From Corallochytrium limacisporum (Eukaryota > Opisthokonta), in contig PDIP01000032.1 in the NCBI GenBank assembly GCA_002811645.1, forward strand, positions 267,985 through 331,984: a DNA stretch of 64,000 bases, given 5' to 3'. Each line of letters opens with the position of its first letter. Positions within the stretch are counted from its first letter, which is position 1. A program made the translations under genes and the position numbers. This document shows, piece after piece, positions 29,921 through 39,162 of the stretch. Under the pieces are notes generated by a model. That model was not told where the DNA came from, made no database searches, and saw only the letters and a program-made list of their open reading frames with translations.

Positions 29921-29970
29921 ATTCTATGAGAATATGATATGTCCAATATTAGTGCATGTTGTTTGCGTTT

Positions 29971-30426
29971 TCAATACCGTGAGATTCCAAAGATCCGCAC
30001 CTTGTGCATCTGGGGGAGCTTTGCAACAATAGCTATCAGGCTTGAGACTGCATTGATCCAGAATGGTATGTCATTCTCCGTGTAGTGGTTTGCTATGAAG
30101 AACAGCACGATAGGTACCGCCGTGAAGAATTTGCGAGTGTCTGTAAACTGCTGCTCGTCGTCAATTTGTTCCCAGGTTGTCAGCCGAGCATATTTCCCGT
30201 GATCTTCGCCGAAGGGTGACCCCTTGACGAAGTGCAGAACTCCTAATGTAACCACATTGTGAAGAAGATTGGTGATGCACCAAATCCATTCCACAGTCAG
30301 GAATGGGAAAACGATAGCAATGACAATCCGAAGAACAACGATGACCAAAATGTAAGTGAACCAAGCACCCCGAGCGTGCAGCCATGCCTCATTCGGGTTG
30401 GCAAAGGTTTCCGGTGCCGGCACCAT
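29971..30426 (-). CDS. ORM1: Orm/ORMDL sphingolipid regulator
   Basis: A 151-residue ER membrane protein. Orm/ORMDL proteins bind and inhibit serine palmitoyltransferase, the first enzyme of sphingolipid synthesis. Family signatures: NPNEAWLHARGAWFTY near the start, LTTWEQIDDEQQFTDTRKFF in the middle loop and KLPQMHKVRIFGI at the C-terminus, with about four hydrophobic segments. The protein is short, like animal ORMDL, and lacks the Ser-rich N-terminal extension on which yeast Orm1/2 are phosphorylated by Ypk1, so control by that route looks unlikely here (inference). Confidence 0.95.
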   Translation of the reverse strand: MVPAPETFANPNEAWLHARGAWFTYILVIVVLRIVIAIVFPFLTVEWIWCITNLLHNVVTLGVLHFVKGSPFGEDHGKYARLTTWEQIDDEQQFTDTRKFFTAVPIVLFFIANHYTENDIPFWINAVSSLIAIVAKLPQMHKVRIFGISRY

Positions 30427-31919
30427 TGTGTGTTATTGCTGTTGTAGAAATTGGAATTATTTCCTGGTATTTGTATGATTTCACGTGTCCTATGCGACCA
30501 TGCTCGATAGCTTGTGTTTGACTGGTGGCAATGTAAATACTTGTTAGTTTTGTTATATTATGAACTTTGCGCAATAAACGTGAGCTGATCAAATGAACCT
30601 AAAATACCAACACCATCATACGTCATTTCTTTGCACACCTGCGAATTCACTGCAAGCCGGAGGCTCACCGTGCCCCTCTTGGGCACCCAATTCATCGCTC
30701 TCTGCAACTGCCGCGAAACCACCCGGTAGCACGTACCCCTCAGCGCTCAAAGCACTCGCGCTACTCTTCCATAGTTAAGTCTCCCCACCACCCATAGGCA
30801 GTAATTCGAATGCCCTCCTCAGCCCGGGCCGAGCGAGTGGAGAAACTGAGCGAGCGAACTAGTAAGCGAGCTGAGAAAGGGACAATTTGGCGCCGCCTTC
30901 GTCAGGGTACCGCCTTCTGGGTCCCCCAGAGTCGTGTGCGGTCGTGTTATATCGTCAGAGGTCCCGTGGCGTGCGTGTCCCTTTGGTGCACCGTTCGTAC
31001 AGGCTACCCCTTGCCCGGACTGCCGCCTCCACAGCCAGAGCACCCTGCAGAGAGGAACTGAAGCCCCCAAAGCTGTGTCCCCCTGCGGCACACGCTCGCT
31101 CTCAGTGGAGCGCCCAGCAGGGGCAAAAAAAAATGGAAAAAAAAGCCCAGACCGCTGCTGCCCCCGAAAACCTCGCCGGAACCGGCGTTGATATGCCGCC
31201 TTGGCTCGGGTACATTCACTACCGGTCCCGGCCACTGCCCCGGGGGGGAGGGTGATGTAAGCAAAAAAAAACATGTATAACAAAAAATATCTACTGCCCT
31301 ATTCGACTTCGTAATTTCCATAGAATGGGTATGGGAATATAGTCCCGGGACACTACCACGGATGGCACCGGGCCACCCTAACCGAGCGGGCCCGTTCTGG
31401 GGATTTTCCGACTACCAAGTCGAAGACTTGCGAAGCTCTGGAACTCGCTTCTCGATAGTCAACATACTGAGATCCAAAGGACCCTCCGCGGGTTCCGTTG
31501 CCAAATCGGTACTCAAGATTGTCTTTTATGGCTCACATGGTGATGAAAAAATCGGCACTTTGAGTATGAAAATGCTGCTGCCGGTAGGGGGAGTGATCGG
31601 CACGGGTGTCAGAGAGCCTCGGCCACAAAACTTCAGGAGTGGGAGATCCAGGTTCCGTTCTCAAAGAGGGGTTAGGAAAGATTGCGCAGCGAGGCTATAT
31701 TAAGACTGCGTACGGAGCACCAAGTTGTATGGTTACGTCACGGATGGCCATACGTTGATATTCTACTCTCATGGTTGTTGTAGGCAGTTGAAGTGGTCGC
31801 TCCGAAGCTTAACCGTATTCCAGTGTGTAATCAGGGTGAGAAGTTCCAATTGCTGACGCTTGAGTCCGAACGGGCTGGTGTACAAATCCAAGATGTAAGC
31901 AACTGGCGCCCGATAGCGT
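30427..31919. other. 1.5-kb divergent spacer ORM / CDK9-like kinase
   Basis: Upstream DNA for ORM (minus) and the CDK gene (plus). No convincing frame; a 113-codon frame at 31362-31703 has random composition. A CCCC-GGGGGGG junction with GGGAGGG follows at 31238-31252. CTATATTAAG near 31695 could be a TATA element about 225 bp before the CDK start. Confidence 0.5.
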
Positions 31920-33104
31920 ATGACAGCAATAGAAGTAAACATGCCAGAAAATGGAAGTAAAGGGCCTCTCTTCGTCCCCGGGGGACAGATTATTAGCAGA
32001 CACAAACGACGCCGCCTGCATCCCTGTCGTCGCTCCACAGAGTTTGATTTCAAGCACAAGGTTGGATCCGGGGCATACGGTGAAGTTCATATGGCAGCTC
32101 ACAGAAAAACCGGGAAAACGGTTGCGATGAAGAAAATCCTGACACAGAAATCGTCAGGTGGTGGGTCCGAAGGCATCCCGCTCACAGCGCTCCGTGAAAT
32201 TAAGATTCTGAAGCAACTGGACCATCCGAATATTGTAGCGCTCCTAGAGGTCATGTACGACCCCACAAATCATGCCGCTGTCTTTATGGCCTTTGAGTAC
32301 TGTGAGAACGATCTCAGAGCTCTCATCAATCGTGAGAGGTTCGACCTTGGTCAGATCAAGTGCTACTTTCAACAATTGCTCTGGGGCCTGTGGTACTTGC
32401 ACGTGAAGAAAATCATCCATCGTGATCTCAAGACCGCCAATATCCTAATCAACAATGAGGGCATCCTCAAATTGGCAGACTTTGGGCTGGCCCGTGAGAT
32501 GAATGATTCTGGTCGGTACACCAACCGTGTGATCACCCTGTGGTATCGGCCGCCAGAGCTCATTCTCTGCGACAAGAGCGACAACTATTACGATGAGCGC
32601 GTGGATATGTGGGGAGCAGGTTGCATACTAGCTGAAATGTTCATGCGGAAACCTTACCTACGCGGCGGTGATACGGAGATGGAGCAACTCAAGAAAATCT
32701 GGGAAGTATGTGGTGATCCTCTACTCCAGGGATTCAGTGCAGTAAGGGATTATGGCAATTGGAACTTTTGCAGGCCCCCTGCCGGAGCCCAATCCCAGGT
32801 GCCAAAATTTGCTGACCGCGTACCCAAAGATGGCAACTGCTATGGTCAGGTGCCTCCTGATGCGGTCGATCTCCTCACGCAACTTCTAAGCCTAAATCCA
32901 CAAAAACGTCCCACAGCCGGCGAGGCGCTCGATCACAACTTTTTCTGGACACAACCGATGCCATCGCGGCCAGACAGTCTGCCGAAGTACCGAGCCAGCC
33001 ACCAAACTCGCCGAGAACGCCACGGACGAATGATAATTCATTATGAGACTGGCATCAGTAATTCGTCAAGTGCTAGCAGCAAAAAACGCTTAAGGCGCGC
33101 GTGA
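31920..33104 (+). CDS. BUR1: Transcriptional cyclin-dependent kinase, CDK9/Bur1-like
   Basis: A 394-residue CDK. Glycine loop GSGAYGEV (49-56), ATP lysine K71 (VAMKK), cyclin-binding helix PLTALRE (87-93, cf. PITALRE of CDK9), HRD (167-169), DFG (187-189) and activation threonine T201 in GRYTNRVITLWYRPPE. PLTALRE and the TNRVITLWYRPPELIL segment place it with the P-TEFb, Bur1 and Ctk1 group that phosphorylates RNA polymerase II and elongation factors. A basic N-terminal stretch (HKRRRLHPCRR, 28-38) could act in nuclear import. Oddities: a Gly/Ser insertion before PLTALRE and a rewritten segment near NWNFCRPPAGAQSQ. Ctk1/CDK12 is the alternative. It is convergent with TRS130, stops 50 bp apart. 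Confidence 0.85.
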   Translation: MTAIEVNMPENGSKGPLFVPGGQIISRHKRRRLHPCRRSTEFDFKHKVGSGAYGEVHMAAHRKTGKTVAMKKILTQKSSGGGSEGIPLTALREIKILKQLDHPNIVALLEVMYDPTNHAAVFMAFEYCENDLRALINRERFDLGQIKCYFQQLLWGLWYLHVKKIIHRDLKTANILINNEGILKLADFGLAREMNDSGRYTNRVITLWYRPPELILCDKSDNYYDERVDMWGAGCILAEMFMRKPYLRGGDTEMEQLKKIWEVCGDPLLQGFSAVRDYGNWNFCRPPAGAQSQVPKFADRVPKDGNCYGQVPPDAVDLLTQLLSLNPQKRPTAGEALDHNFFWTQPMPSRPDSLPKYRASHQTRRERHGRMIIHYETGISNSSSASSKKRLRRA

Positions 33105-33154
33105 TAGTATCCAGACGTTAATGGAGTCCATGCACTATATTTCAATATAAACAC

Positions 33155-36100
33155 TTAAGCTACTTTAACATATCCACGTCTTTTGGACGGGCGAACGGCC
33201 GTTATTATCCTGTCCTGCTCGGTGTCGTCTTCGGCAACTTCCTCGCCAGATCTCTCCGTTGTATGAACCCCAACGAGACAAAACTCCATCACAGGCCATG
33301 AGAGCATGCCGATCCTTCGCGGGCTGATGGCAATGGTCACAGTCTCATACTCTCCTGGCCTGGGTACATCAAAGGTGCCGGTAATCTTGCCCGTTGAGGT
33401 CCATTGCTGTGATGGCAGCAAGGTGTAGATGACAGACGCACCAGTCAAGTTCTCGCAAAGGTTCTCGATGCGCACATCACAACCATAAGATTGCAGAGGT
33501 TCCATTGTTGTGACATCACCGTGGGGCGTTAACGAGTACGCAATTGCTGCATCGCGAGGATCCAACAGCAAGGGGGTGTGCACATTGACACGGGTCACAT
33601 CGGTTAGCACAGATGGCAGATTGGACAGTGTCGGAACCAACGGCCGTAGCTCTGCCGCAAATGTCAGAACGCCCTGCAACCGATCCAGTGGCGGTGCGAT
33701 AGATCCGTTGTATGGGAAGATTACGTGGAAGGTATCGTGACAAAGGTATGAATTTGTGCTGATCGAATACTGGCCGTCGGCGTGCATGACGGTTCCTCCG
33801 GAGGGCAACACAAGCTCTCCCCGGGCTGTGCTCAGGTCACGGACCCGCGTGTTCACACTACACACAGCGAAGTTTTCCACATTACAAAATTTGGTCCTGA
33901 TTGATAGCTGCCAGGCATCACTGTCATGAAGCCACTGTATCTTTTCTACAGCGATGATCTCCTTTCCGACAACGGGGCACTCACAATGGCGGGTATACGT
34001 CTTGCCACTGTCGTTCTCATAGATGAATTTCAGGGTGAGGCGGGTGGCATCAGGATGCTCGGCTCCATCACCAATGTGTACTTTACGATCAAAGCGCTGC
34101 GAGTGGTCGTAGATGATTGGAATAGGAAATTTGGCAATGCGTTTGCGTCCATCACCCGGCACACGGATGGCATCGACGATGAGAACGCCATCTTCTACTG
34201 TGGTTTCGTGCTCCAGATCACCAATGCAGAACCTGATGGGCCCGTCGACCATTTGGCAGGATTCATCAAGACGATTGACGAGCTCTGCTGTGAACGATTT
34301 TACCTTAGTGAAGATGTCTAACTCGACTAGCAGCGTTTGTTCTGCATCCGCCACCAATGCCTGCCCAAGAGCAGTCCACACCCTGGCATCTGTCACCGGA
34401 TCTGCATCCACCACATTGATTTGCTGCGATGTAGACTCAGACATTGGTGCCAAGAAAACCACCGAGCCAATGGTCATGAAGATGTTCTCGAGACTGTAGA
34501 GCCCCGGTTGGGCGCAAGTGAATTCTCCGGAAATAAAATTTGTCCCGGGTTCCAGTTGGACACCACCTACTTCGACATTGAGATTCCTCGTTTGAGGTGT
34601 TAGTGCCAGGGCCGCATACTCCTCATCAGCTGCATCCCGTCCGTCATTCAGGTTCTGAATGGAAACAAACGAGTTCATGAAGCGCTTCGCACTGGGCCCA
34701 AACCACAAGGCCACCAATTCAACGTCGACCGACCTCAGGTTGAGCACTACGTCTGTGTGATTTTCGACCTTCATGCGGTACTGTATGTTCTGACCTTCGT
34801 AGGCCTCCAAGACTGATGTTTGGCCCACTTCCTCATGGTCTGATATGTTGAATCGAGGGGATTCAAAAGTGACCATGGATTGAATAAAGATGGGCTCCGA
34901 TGTCTCAAGAGTGATAGTCTCACTGAGCTCGAGGAACTTCTCTAGCACTTGCTCTTCTGAGCCACCATGCTTTCGATGGATGCTTTCAATCACATGAGCG
35001 GGAATGGAGTGTCCCAGTGTGAGCAAACGTACATAGCTCATGAACAGTTCCCCATCGTTCTCCGATGCTCTCAGGCACTGAACAAGGAGCAATCGTAGTT
35101 CGTACTCAAGATAAAGCCAACCTTCGGACATATACTCGTTGGCCAGAGTCGAGTAACACTCAGCAGCTTGCTCGTACCGAGCACAGCTCATCAGGACATC
35201 ATTTAGTTTTCGGCGAACCCGTCTGCCCATCCGAGGACGCCCAGCGAGAGCAAACGATGCATCGGTGGACTGTGCCAGCTTCTCGAGGATTCTGAAGAAG
35301 CAAACAGGGTCACTGACAATCACGCCGAGTCCTTCCAGGGCACCGTTGATGGAATGGTTTGCATGCTCGGCTCTAGTCTCATCAGGAGGAGCAAGGCCTT
35401 TCAAGCCCCCAATTTGCACTAAGTGTTCGAATGCAAAATTCTCTAGATGAGCCCGCACCAAGTCCAGCGTGGTCTGATCCTCCAAATGGACCGTTCCGTT
35501 CTGAATTGCCAGTGCTTCGAACACTTCAATCAAGTGCAATGATGCAGTGAACGCCCATGACGCCGCGACGGCTGTGTTCTGTTCCTGAACAAGCAAAGAC
35601 TCGGATGTACTCAGGAAGGACTGAACAGTCCCAAGAAAATCAACATATGCACCGCATAGTCCAAGCAATCTGAGTAATTGGATGTGAACAAAGTAATATA
35701 ACTGCAAGGACAGCAGATGACAGGATGTGGACATGTCATCAGAGTCGTCCAGATCAATAGTTCGGCTCTGCGCAATCGATGACGCACTGTTAACAATATC
35801 AATAGCACTCAACCCTGGGGTTCCGTTCGAAGCGGTCTTGGTCAATGACATGGTCCCATCAGCAACAGAGTCCTCCATATACTTTCCTGCGTCCCGATAG
35901 ACGTTAATCGCCTCATTGTACTGCAGGAAGCGTTCGTGAGTGCTGGCAATGATGTTCGCAATTCTTGCAATCCTAATAACATGCTTGACACCACCGCCCT
36001 GTTCTATCTCAGCCTTGAAAATCGCATCCAAACTCTTTATCCGTACCTCATATCCGTTTACAATGTGTTTCTTTAGTACCCCAGCGAATTCTGTCAGGGA

Positions 36101-36760
36101 CTCATCGATCACACTGCCCGTGCTATTGGTAGTGTTCGACTGGAGCAGTGAAAGAGTGTGAATGTTGTGTGTGCCGAGTGAGGGCGAAAATTCGGTCTTC
36201 ACGCGTTCGAAAACATTTGACTTCATGGTCAACTTGCTCACAAAGTTCTGCGCCGCCTGTGCTACTTCACCGCGTTTAGGAACCATGCACAGAACAAGCA
36301 GAGACGGACGAGGTTCCTCAGGTTTGAGACCACTCAACAGGTCTTGAGTTTTCTTGATCATGCCTTTTATGTAGTCTCTCTGGGCATTGTCTTCTGGATA
36401 CAGAAGGAAGATAATGGCCTCAGGTGTCATCAAGAGAGACCGGTCGTCGTCGTCCATCCCTACGCCAGATCCGGGAAAGTACTTTGAGATGCCTTTCCTT
36501 CGCGCGACATGTTCAAAATTGACGTCAAAGTCCGCAGCTCTCCGCATACTTCCAGATTTATTCCTCCACGTTAAGTCCTTGAACGGTAAGACTCTCGAAA
36601 TCTCCTGCCGAAAACGATCGTACACTGCTTTGTCGTGGGTAACACAAGGTAAACTCAGCGGTGCAATATCTGTGCCGAGTGTGTGAACTACTAACAGTTC
36701 CAATGAGGTACCCAACAAGTCGTCTGACTTGGATACGTTTAATGTGGACTCGCTTGCCAT
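33155..36760 (-). CDS. TRS130: TRAPP II subunit Trs130/TRAPPC10
   Basis: A 1201-residue protein matching Trs130/TRAPPC10 in length and pattern. It is a TRAPPII-specific subunit of the Rab GEF complex that acts on Ypt31/Rab11 at the late Golgi. Visible: the N-terminal segment VYDRFRQEISRVLPFKDLTW (47-66), typical of the family, a helical solenoid through the first two-thirds, and a beta-rich C-terminal third (about 850-1201) ending with PGEYETVTIAISPRRIGMLSWP. No transmembrane span or catalytic motif. The first ATG is used. Confidence 0.88.
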   Translation of the reverse strand: MASESTLNVSKSDDLLGTSLELLVVHTLGTDIAPLSLPCVTHDKAVYDRFRQEISRVLPFKDLTWRNKSGSMRRAADFDVNFEHVARRKGISKYFPGSGVGMDDDDRSLLMTPEAIIFLLYPEDNAQRDYIKGMIKKTQDLLSGLKPEEPRPSLLVLCMVPKRGEVAQAAQNFVSKLTMKSNVFERVKTEFSPSLGTHNIHTLSLLQSNTTNSTGSVIDESLTEFAGVLKKHIVNGYEVRIKSLDAIFKAEIEQGGGVKHVIRIARIANIIASTHERFLQYNEAINVYRDAGKYMEDSVADGTMSLTKTASNGTPGLSAIDIVNSASSIAQSRTIDLDDSDDMSTSCHLLSLQLYYFVHIQLLRLLGLCGAYVDFLGTVQSFLSTSESLLVQEQNTAVAASWAFTASLHLIEVFEALAIQNGTVHLEDQTTLDLVRAHLENFAFEHLVQIGGLKGLAPPDETRAEHANHSINGALEGLGVIVSDPVCFFRILEKLAQSTDASFALAGRPRMGRRVRRKLNDVLMSCARYEQAAECYSTLANEYMSEGWLYLEYELRLLLVQCLRASENDGELFMSYVRLLTLGHSIPAHVIESIHRKHGGSEEQVLEKFLELSETITLETSEPIFIQSMVTFESPRFNISDHEEVGQTSVLEAYEGQNIQYRMKVENHTDVVLNLRSVDVELVALWFGPSAKRFMNSFVSIQNLNDGRDAADEEYAALALTPQTRNLNVEVGGVQLEPGTNFISGEFTCAQPGLYSLENIFMTIGSVVFLAPMSESTSQQINVVDADPVTDARVWTALGQALVADAEQTLLVELDIFTKVKSFTAELVNRLDESCQMVDGPIRFCIGDLEHETTVEDGVLIVDAIRVPGDGRKRIAKFPIPIIYDHSQRFDRKVHIGDGAEHPDATRLTLKFIYENDSGKTYTRHCECPVVGKEIIAVEKIQWLHDSDAWQLSIRTKFCNVENFAVCSVNTRVRDLSTARGELVLPSGGTVMHADGQYSISTNSYLCHDTFHVIFPYNGSIAPPLDRLQGVLTFAAELRPLVPTLSNLPSVLTDVTRVNVHTPLLLDPRDAAIAYSLTPHGDVTTMEPLQSYGCDVRIENLCENLTGASVIYTLLPSQQWTSTGKITGTFDVPRPGEYETVTIAISPRRIGMLSWPVMEFCLVGVHTTERSGEEVAEDDTEQDRIITAVRPSKRRGYVKVA

Positions 36761-37235
36761 TGCTGTATTGACGAAAAAGACAGGTTGGAGGACCTGCTAT
36801 GCAGAGATCCAACCTGTTCCTGTTCTGTTCACATTTTCGGATTGTTCAGCTAAACCACGCCATTCCTTCCCGAGAACTTGCAAGTCTCCTGAAATCTTCA
36901 CAAACACACGATCTATTTATTACATGTCTCTTAAGTTACTACCGAAAACATGAAATAGGTTCCCAGGTGTCTTTGTAGGCAAAGAATACAGTTAACAAAT
37001 CGGCCCGTCGGGACGTGCGCCGCCCTCCCTTCCCTTCCCTTCCCGCCGTTGGTAAAGGGGCCCTGTAACACTCCGGAAGAACACCAGAGAAAGCAGACAA
37101 ATAAAACTCCTCATCCAACGAGATCCATTGCGCTCTCTCAAAGAGGCATGATTGGAGCAGTAGTACCAAATCACAAACATACACTTCCTTATATCTCTAT
37201 ATCTATGGTTTCTTTATATTCATATACTCTTGCAG
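36761..37235 (-). promoter_or_regulatory. Spacer upstream of TRS130 and downstream of LSM6
   Basis: A 475-bp non-coding spacer between two minus-strand genes. It contains a pyrimidine-rich CCCTCCCTTCCCTTCCCTTCCC segment (about 37023-37044), whose reverse strand resembles the recurrent GGGAGGG box. Confidence 0.45.
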
Positions 37236-37478
37236 CTATGCGGCAGTCTTGTCGGCACACATGTACAGCACATTGTTGCCACGGATGAACGCATCACCAT
37301 AGGTGGCAGTCAGCTGACCCTTCACAAACTCTTGTGTGTTCTCCATAGCAATGTTCATGAAGCCATCCAGTCGAGTCAGGGTCCCCCGGTAGTCAACTCC
37401 ACTGTACAACTTGACGATGACCGGTTTGCCAATAATGTCCTTGAGATAGTCTGCTGGGTTCACGCGTTGGTTCGCCAT
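37236..37478 (-). CDS. LSM6: U6 snRNA-associated Sm-like protein LSM6
   Basis: 80 residues from the ATG at 37478. LSM6 is part of the LSM1-7 decapping ring and the LSM2-8 ring on U6 snRNA. Both Sm motifs are present: Sm1 DIIGKPVIVKLYSGVDYRG and TLTRLDGFMNIAMENTQEF, and Sm2 GDAFIRGNNVLYMCADK. The frame is open 47 codons further upstream, but that part has no Sm character and would make the protein too long, so the internal Met with MANQRVNPADYL is taken as the start. Confidence 0.94.
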   Translation of the reverse strand: MANQRVNPADYLKDIIGKPVIVKLYSGVDYRGTLTRLDGFMNIAMENTQEFVKGQLTATYGDAFIRGNNVLYMCADKTAA

Positions 37479-37967
37479 TGTAAAATGTATATCTCTGAAG
37501 CAGTGTAAGATTACCAGTTTCCAGCCACATTGAAAAAAAAATATGTTATCACTGTCCCCAGAACTAATCTCTTCAAATAACTGCGAACCATCCAATGTTA
37601 TCGTTCGAAGGGCAGCCAACGCCGGAGGCGCCCTCTCACAAAAGTAACCCCAACCAGCCGCCCCGATTTCCCGGTTTCCCTTGTTTCCGGCTCTGGGGAG
37701 GCCACTGCGCGCAGGGCCCTAAACCTCAGTAAGTGCAGTCCTTCACGTGGGCCACTGCAGTGGGGGAAGGGGAGAGGACGGATGGGTCCCGCTGAGGTGA
37801 GGGACGGGCACGAGAGCCAAGAAACCCACCCGTCCGTTATCCTGCAGGATTGGTGTGCCTGTTTTCGGGTATATGAAGGCATGTGTATGCTCCGTTCACA
37901 AGGTCAGTCATCAGATGCTAGTAAATAAACTTCATGGCTCAGCACTGGGGCACAAATACAGGTAGCC
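37479..37967. promoter_or_regulatory. Bidirectional promoter region LSM6 / DYS1
   Basis: 489 bp between the divergent starts of LSM6 (minus) and DYS1 (plus). A G-rich patch (GTGGGGGAAGGGGAGAGG, about 37759-37776) lies in the middle. No coding frame is supported. Confidence 0.5.
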
Positions 37968-39095
37968 ATGACAGAGCAAGGTAAAGGATCAGTGCCAGCC
38001 CAAGCAGCGGACGCGGTGCTTGTCAAGTCGGAAATGCTTCCGGGATATGACACCGTGATAAAGGGGTACGATTTCAATGACAGCAAGAATGGACAGGTTG
38101 ACTATTGTGCTTTGTTGGATTCCTACTTGACCTCTGGATTCCAGGCACAGAACTTTGGTGAGGCCCTCTCCATCATTGACGAGATGCTTAGGTATCGTCG
38201 GGACGATTCCGAAAACGATGAACCCAACAATGAGGAAGTGGAGCCTAAGCCTAAAAAAGCGACAATCTTCATGGGATACACAAGCAATCTCATTTCGTCC
38301 GGTCTTAGAGAAACCTTGCGGTTCCTTGTGCAACACAAACTGGTTGACTGCATCGTGACAACTGCAGGTGGAGTCGAGGAGGATGTGATCAAGTGCTTGG
38401 GTCCCACCTACGCTGGCGAGTTTGCTCTGCGCGGCGAGGATCTTCGAAAGAAGGGTCTTAACCGTATTGGAAATCTGCTTATTCCGAATGACAACTACTG
38501 TAGTTTTGAGGACTGGGTGACACCGATTCTGGACAAACTAGTAGAGGAGCAAACGACCAAAGAAGAGGGATGTTTCACACCCTCAGAGATTATTGAACGC
38601 CTGGGCCTTGAGATTAATGATGAGTCTAGTGTTCTATACTGGGCGGCCAAAAACAGGATTCCTATCTTCTGCCCAGCTCTGACCGATGGCAGTTTAGGTG
38701 ATATGATCTTCTTTCATAGCTACCGAAACCCAGGACTGAAAATTGACATTGCCCGCGATTTGAGAGCAGTCAACACAATGGCCATGAAGGCCGATCGTAC
38801 AGGGATGCTGATCTTTGGAGGTGGCGTCATCAAGCATCACATCTGTAATGCTAACCTCATGCGCAATGGTGCTGACTACGCAGTGTATGTGAACACGAGC
38901 CAGGAGTTCGATGGCAGTGATGCGGGTGCTAGGCCCGATGAGGCTGTGAGTTGGGGTAAGATTCGCATGGGGGCACGGTCCACAAAGATCTATGCCGATG
39001 CAACTCTTATTGTTCCACTCCTCGTGGCGCGCGCCGTTGTGCCTTACCATCACCAGCAGGTGCAAAAAGGCGAATGTGTCTGTTGTGGAAAGTAA
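37968..39095 (+). CDS. DYS1: Deoxyhypusine synthase
   Basis: A 375-residue enzyme that transfers the aminobutyl group of spermidine to one lysine of eIF5A, the first step of hypusine formation, NAD-dependent and cytosolic. Conserved stretches: [40 protein letters not shown] (NAD/spermidine site), [14 protein letters not shown], and [15 protein letters not shown] with the catalytic lysine at about K340 (Lys329 in human). Length fits the family. It ends with a short Cys-rich tail (GECVCCGK), which I do not know from other members. Convergent with the pseudouridine synthase, stops 67 bp apart. Confidence 0.96.
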   Translation: MTEQGKGSVPAQAADAVLVKSEMLPGYDTVIKGYDFNDSKNGQVDYCALLDSYLTSGFQAQNFGEALSIIDEMLRYRRDDSENDEPNNEEVEPKPKKATIFMGYTSNLISSGLRETLRFLVQHKLVDCIVTTAGGVEEDVIKCLGPTYAGEFALRGEDLRKKGLNRIGNLLIPNDNYCSFEDWVTPILDKLVEEQTTKEEGCFTPSEIIERLGLEINDESSVLYWAAKNRIPIFCPALTDGSLGDMIFFHSYRNPGLKIDIARDLRAVNTMAMKADRTGMLIFGGGVIKHHICNANLMRNGADYAVYVNTSQEFDGSDAGARPDEAVSWGKIRMGARSTKIYADATLIVPLLVARAVVPYHHQQVQKGECVCCGK

Positions 39096-39162
39096 AGAAT
39101 CATATCATGTATCATTCAATACCAAAATGCAACTAAAGAACATCTCTAGAAACGCAAATGCT

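Noticed and set aside
31362-31703. 113-codon frame upstream of the CDK gene
   Set aside because: Starts in GC-rich spacer DNA, composition is random, no recognisable motif, and it would occupy the CDK promoter.
37479-37619. N-terminal extension of LSM6 by 47 residues
   Set aside because: The extension has no Sm character, and the internal Met with MANQRVNPADYL gives the usual LSM6 length.
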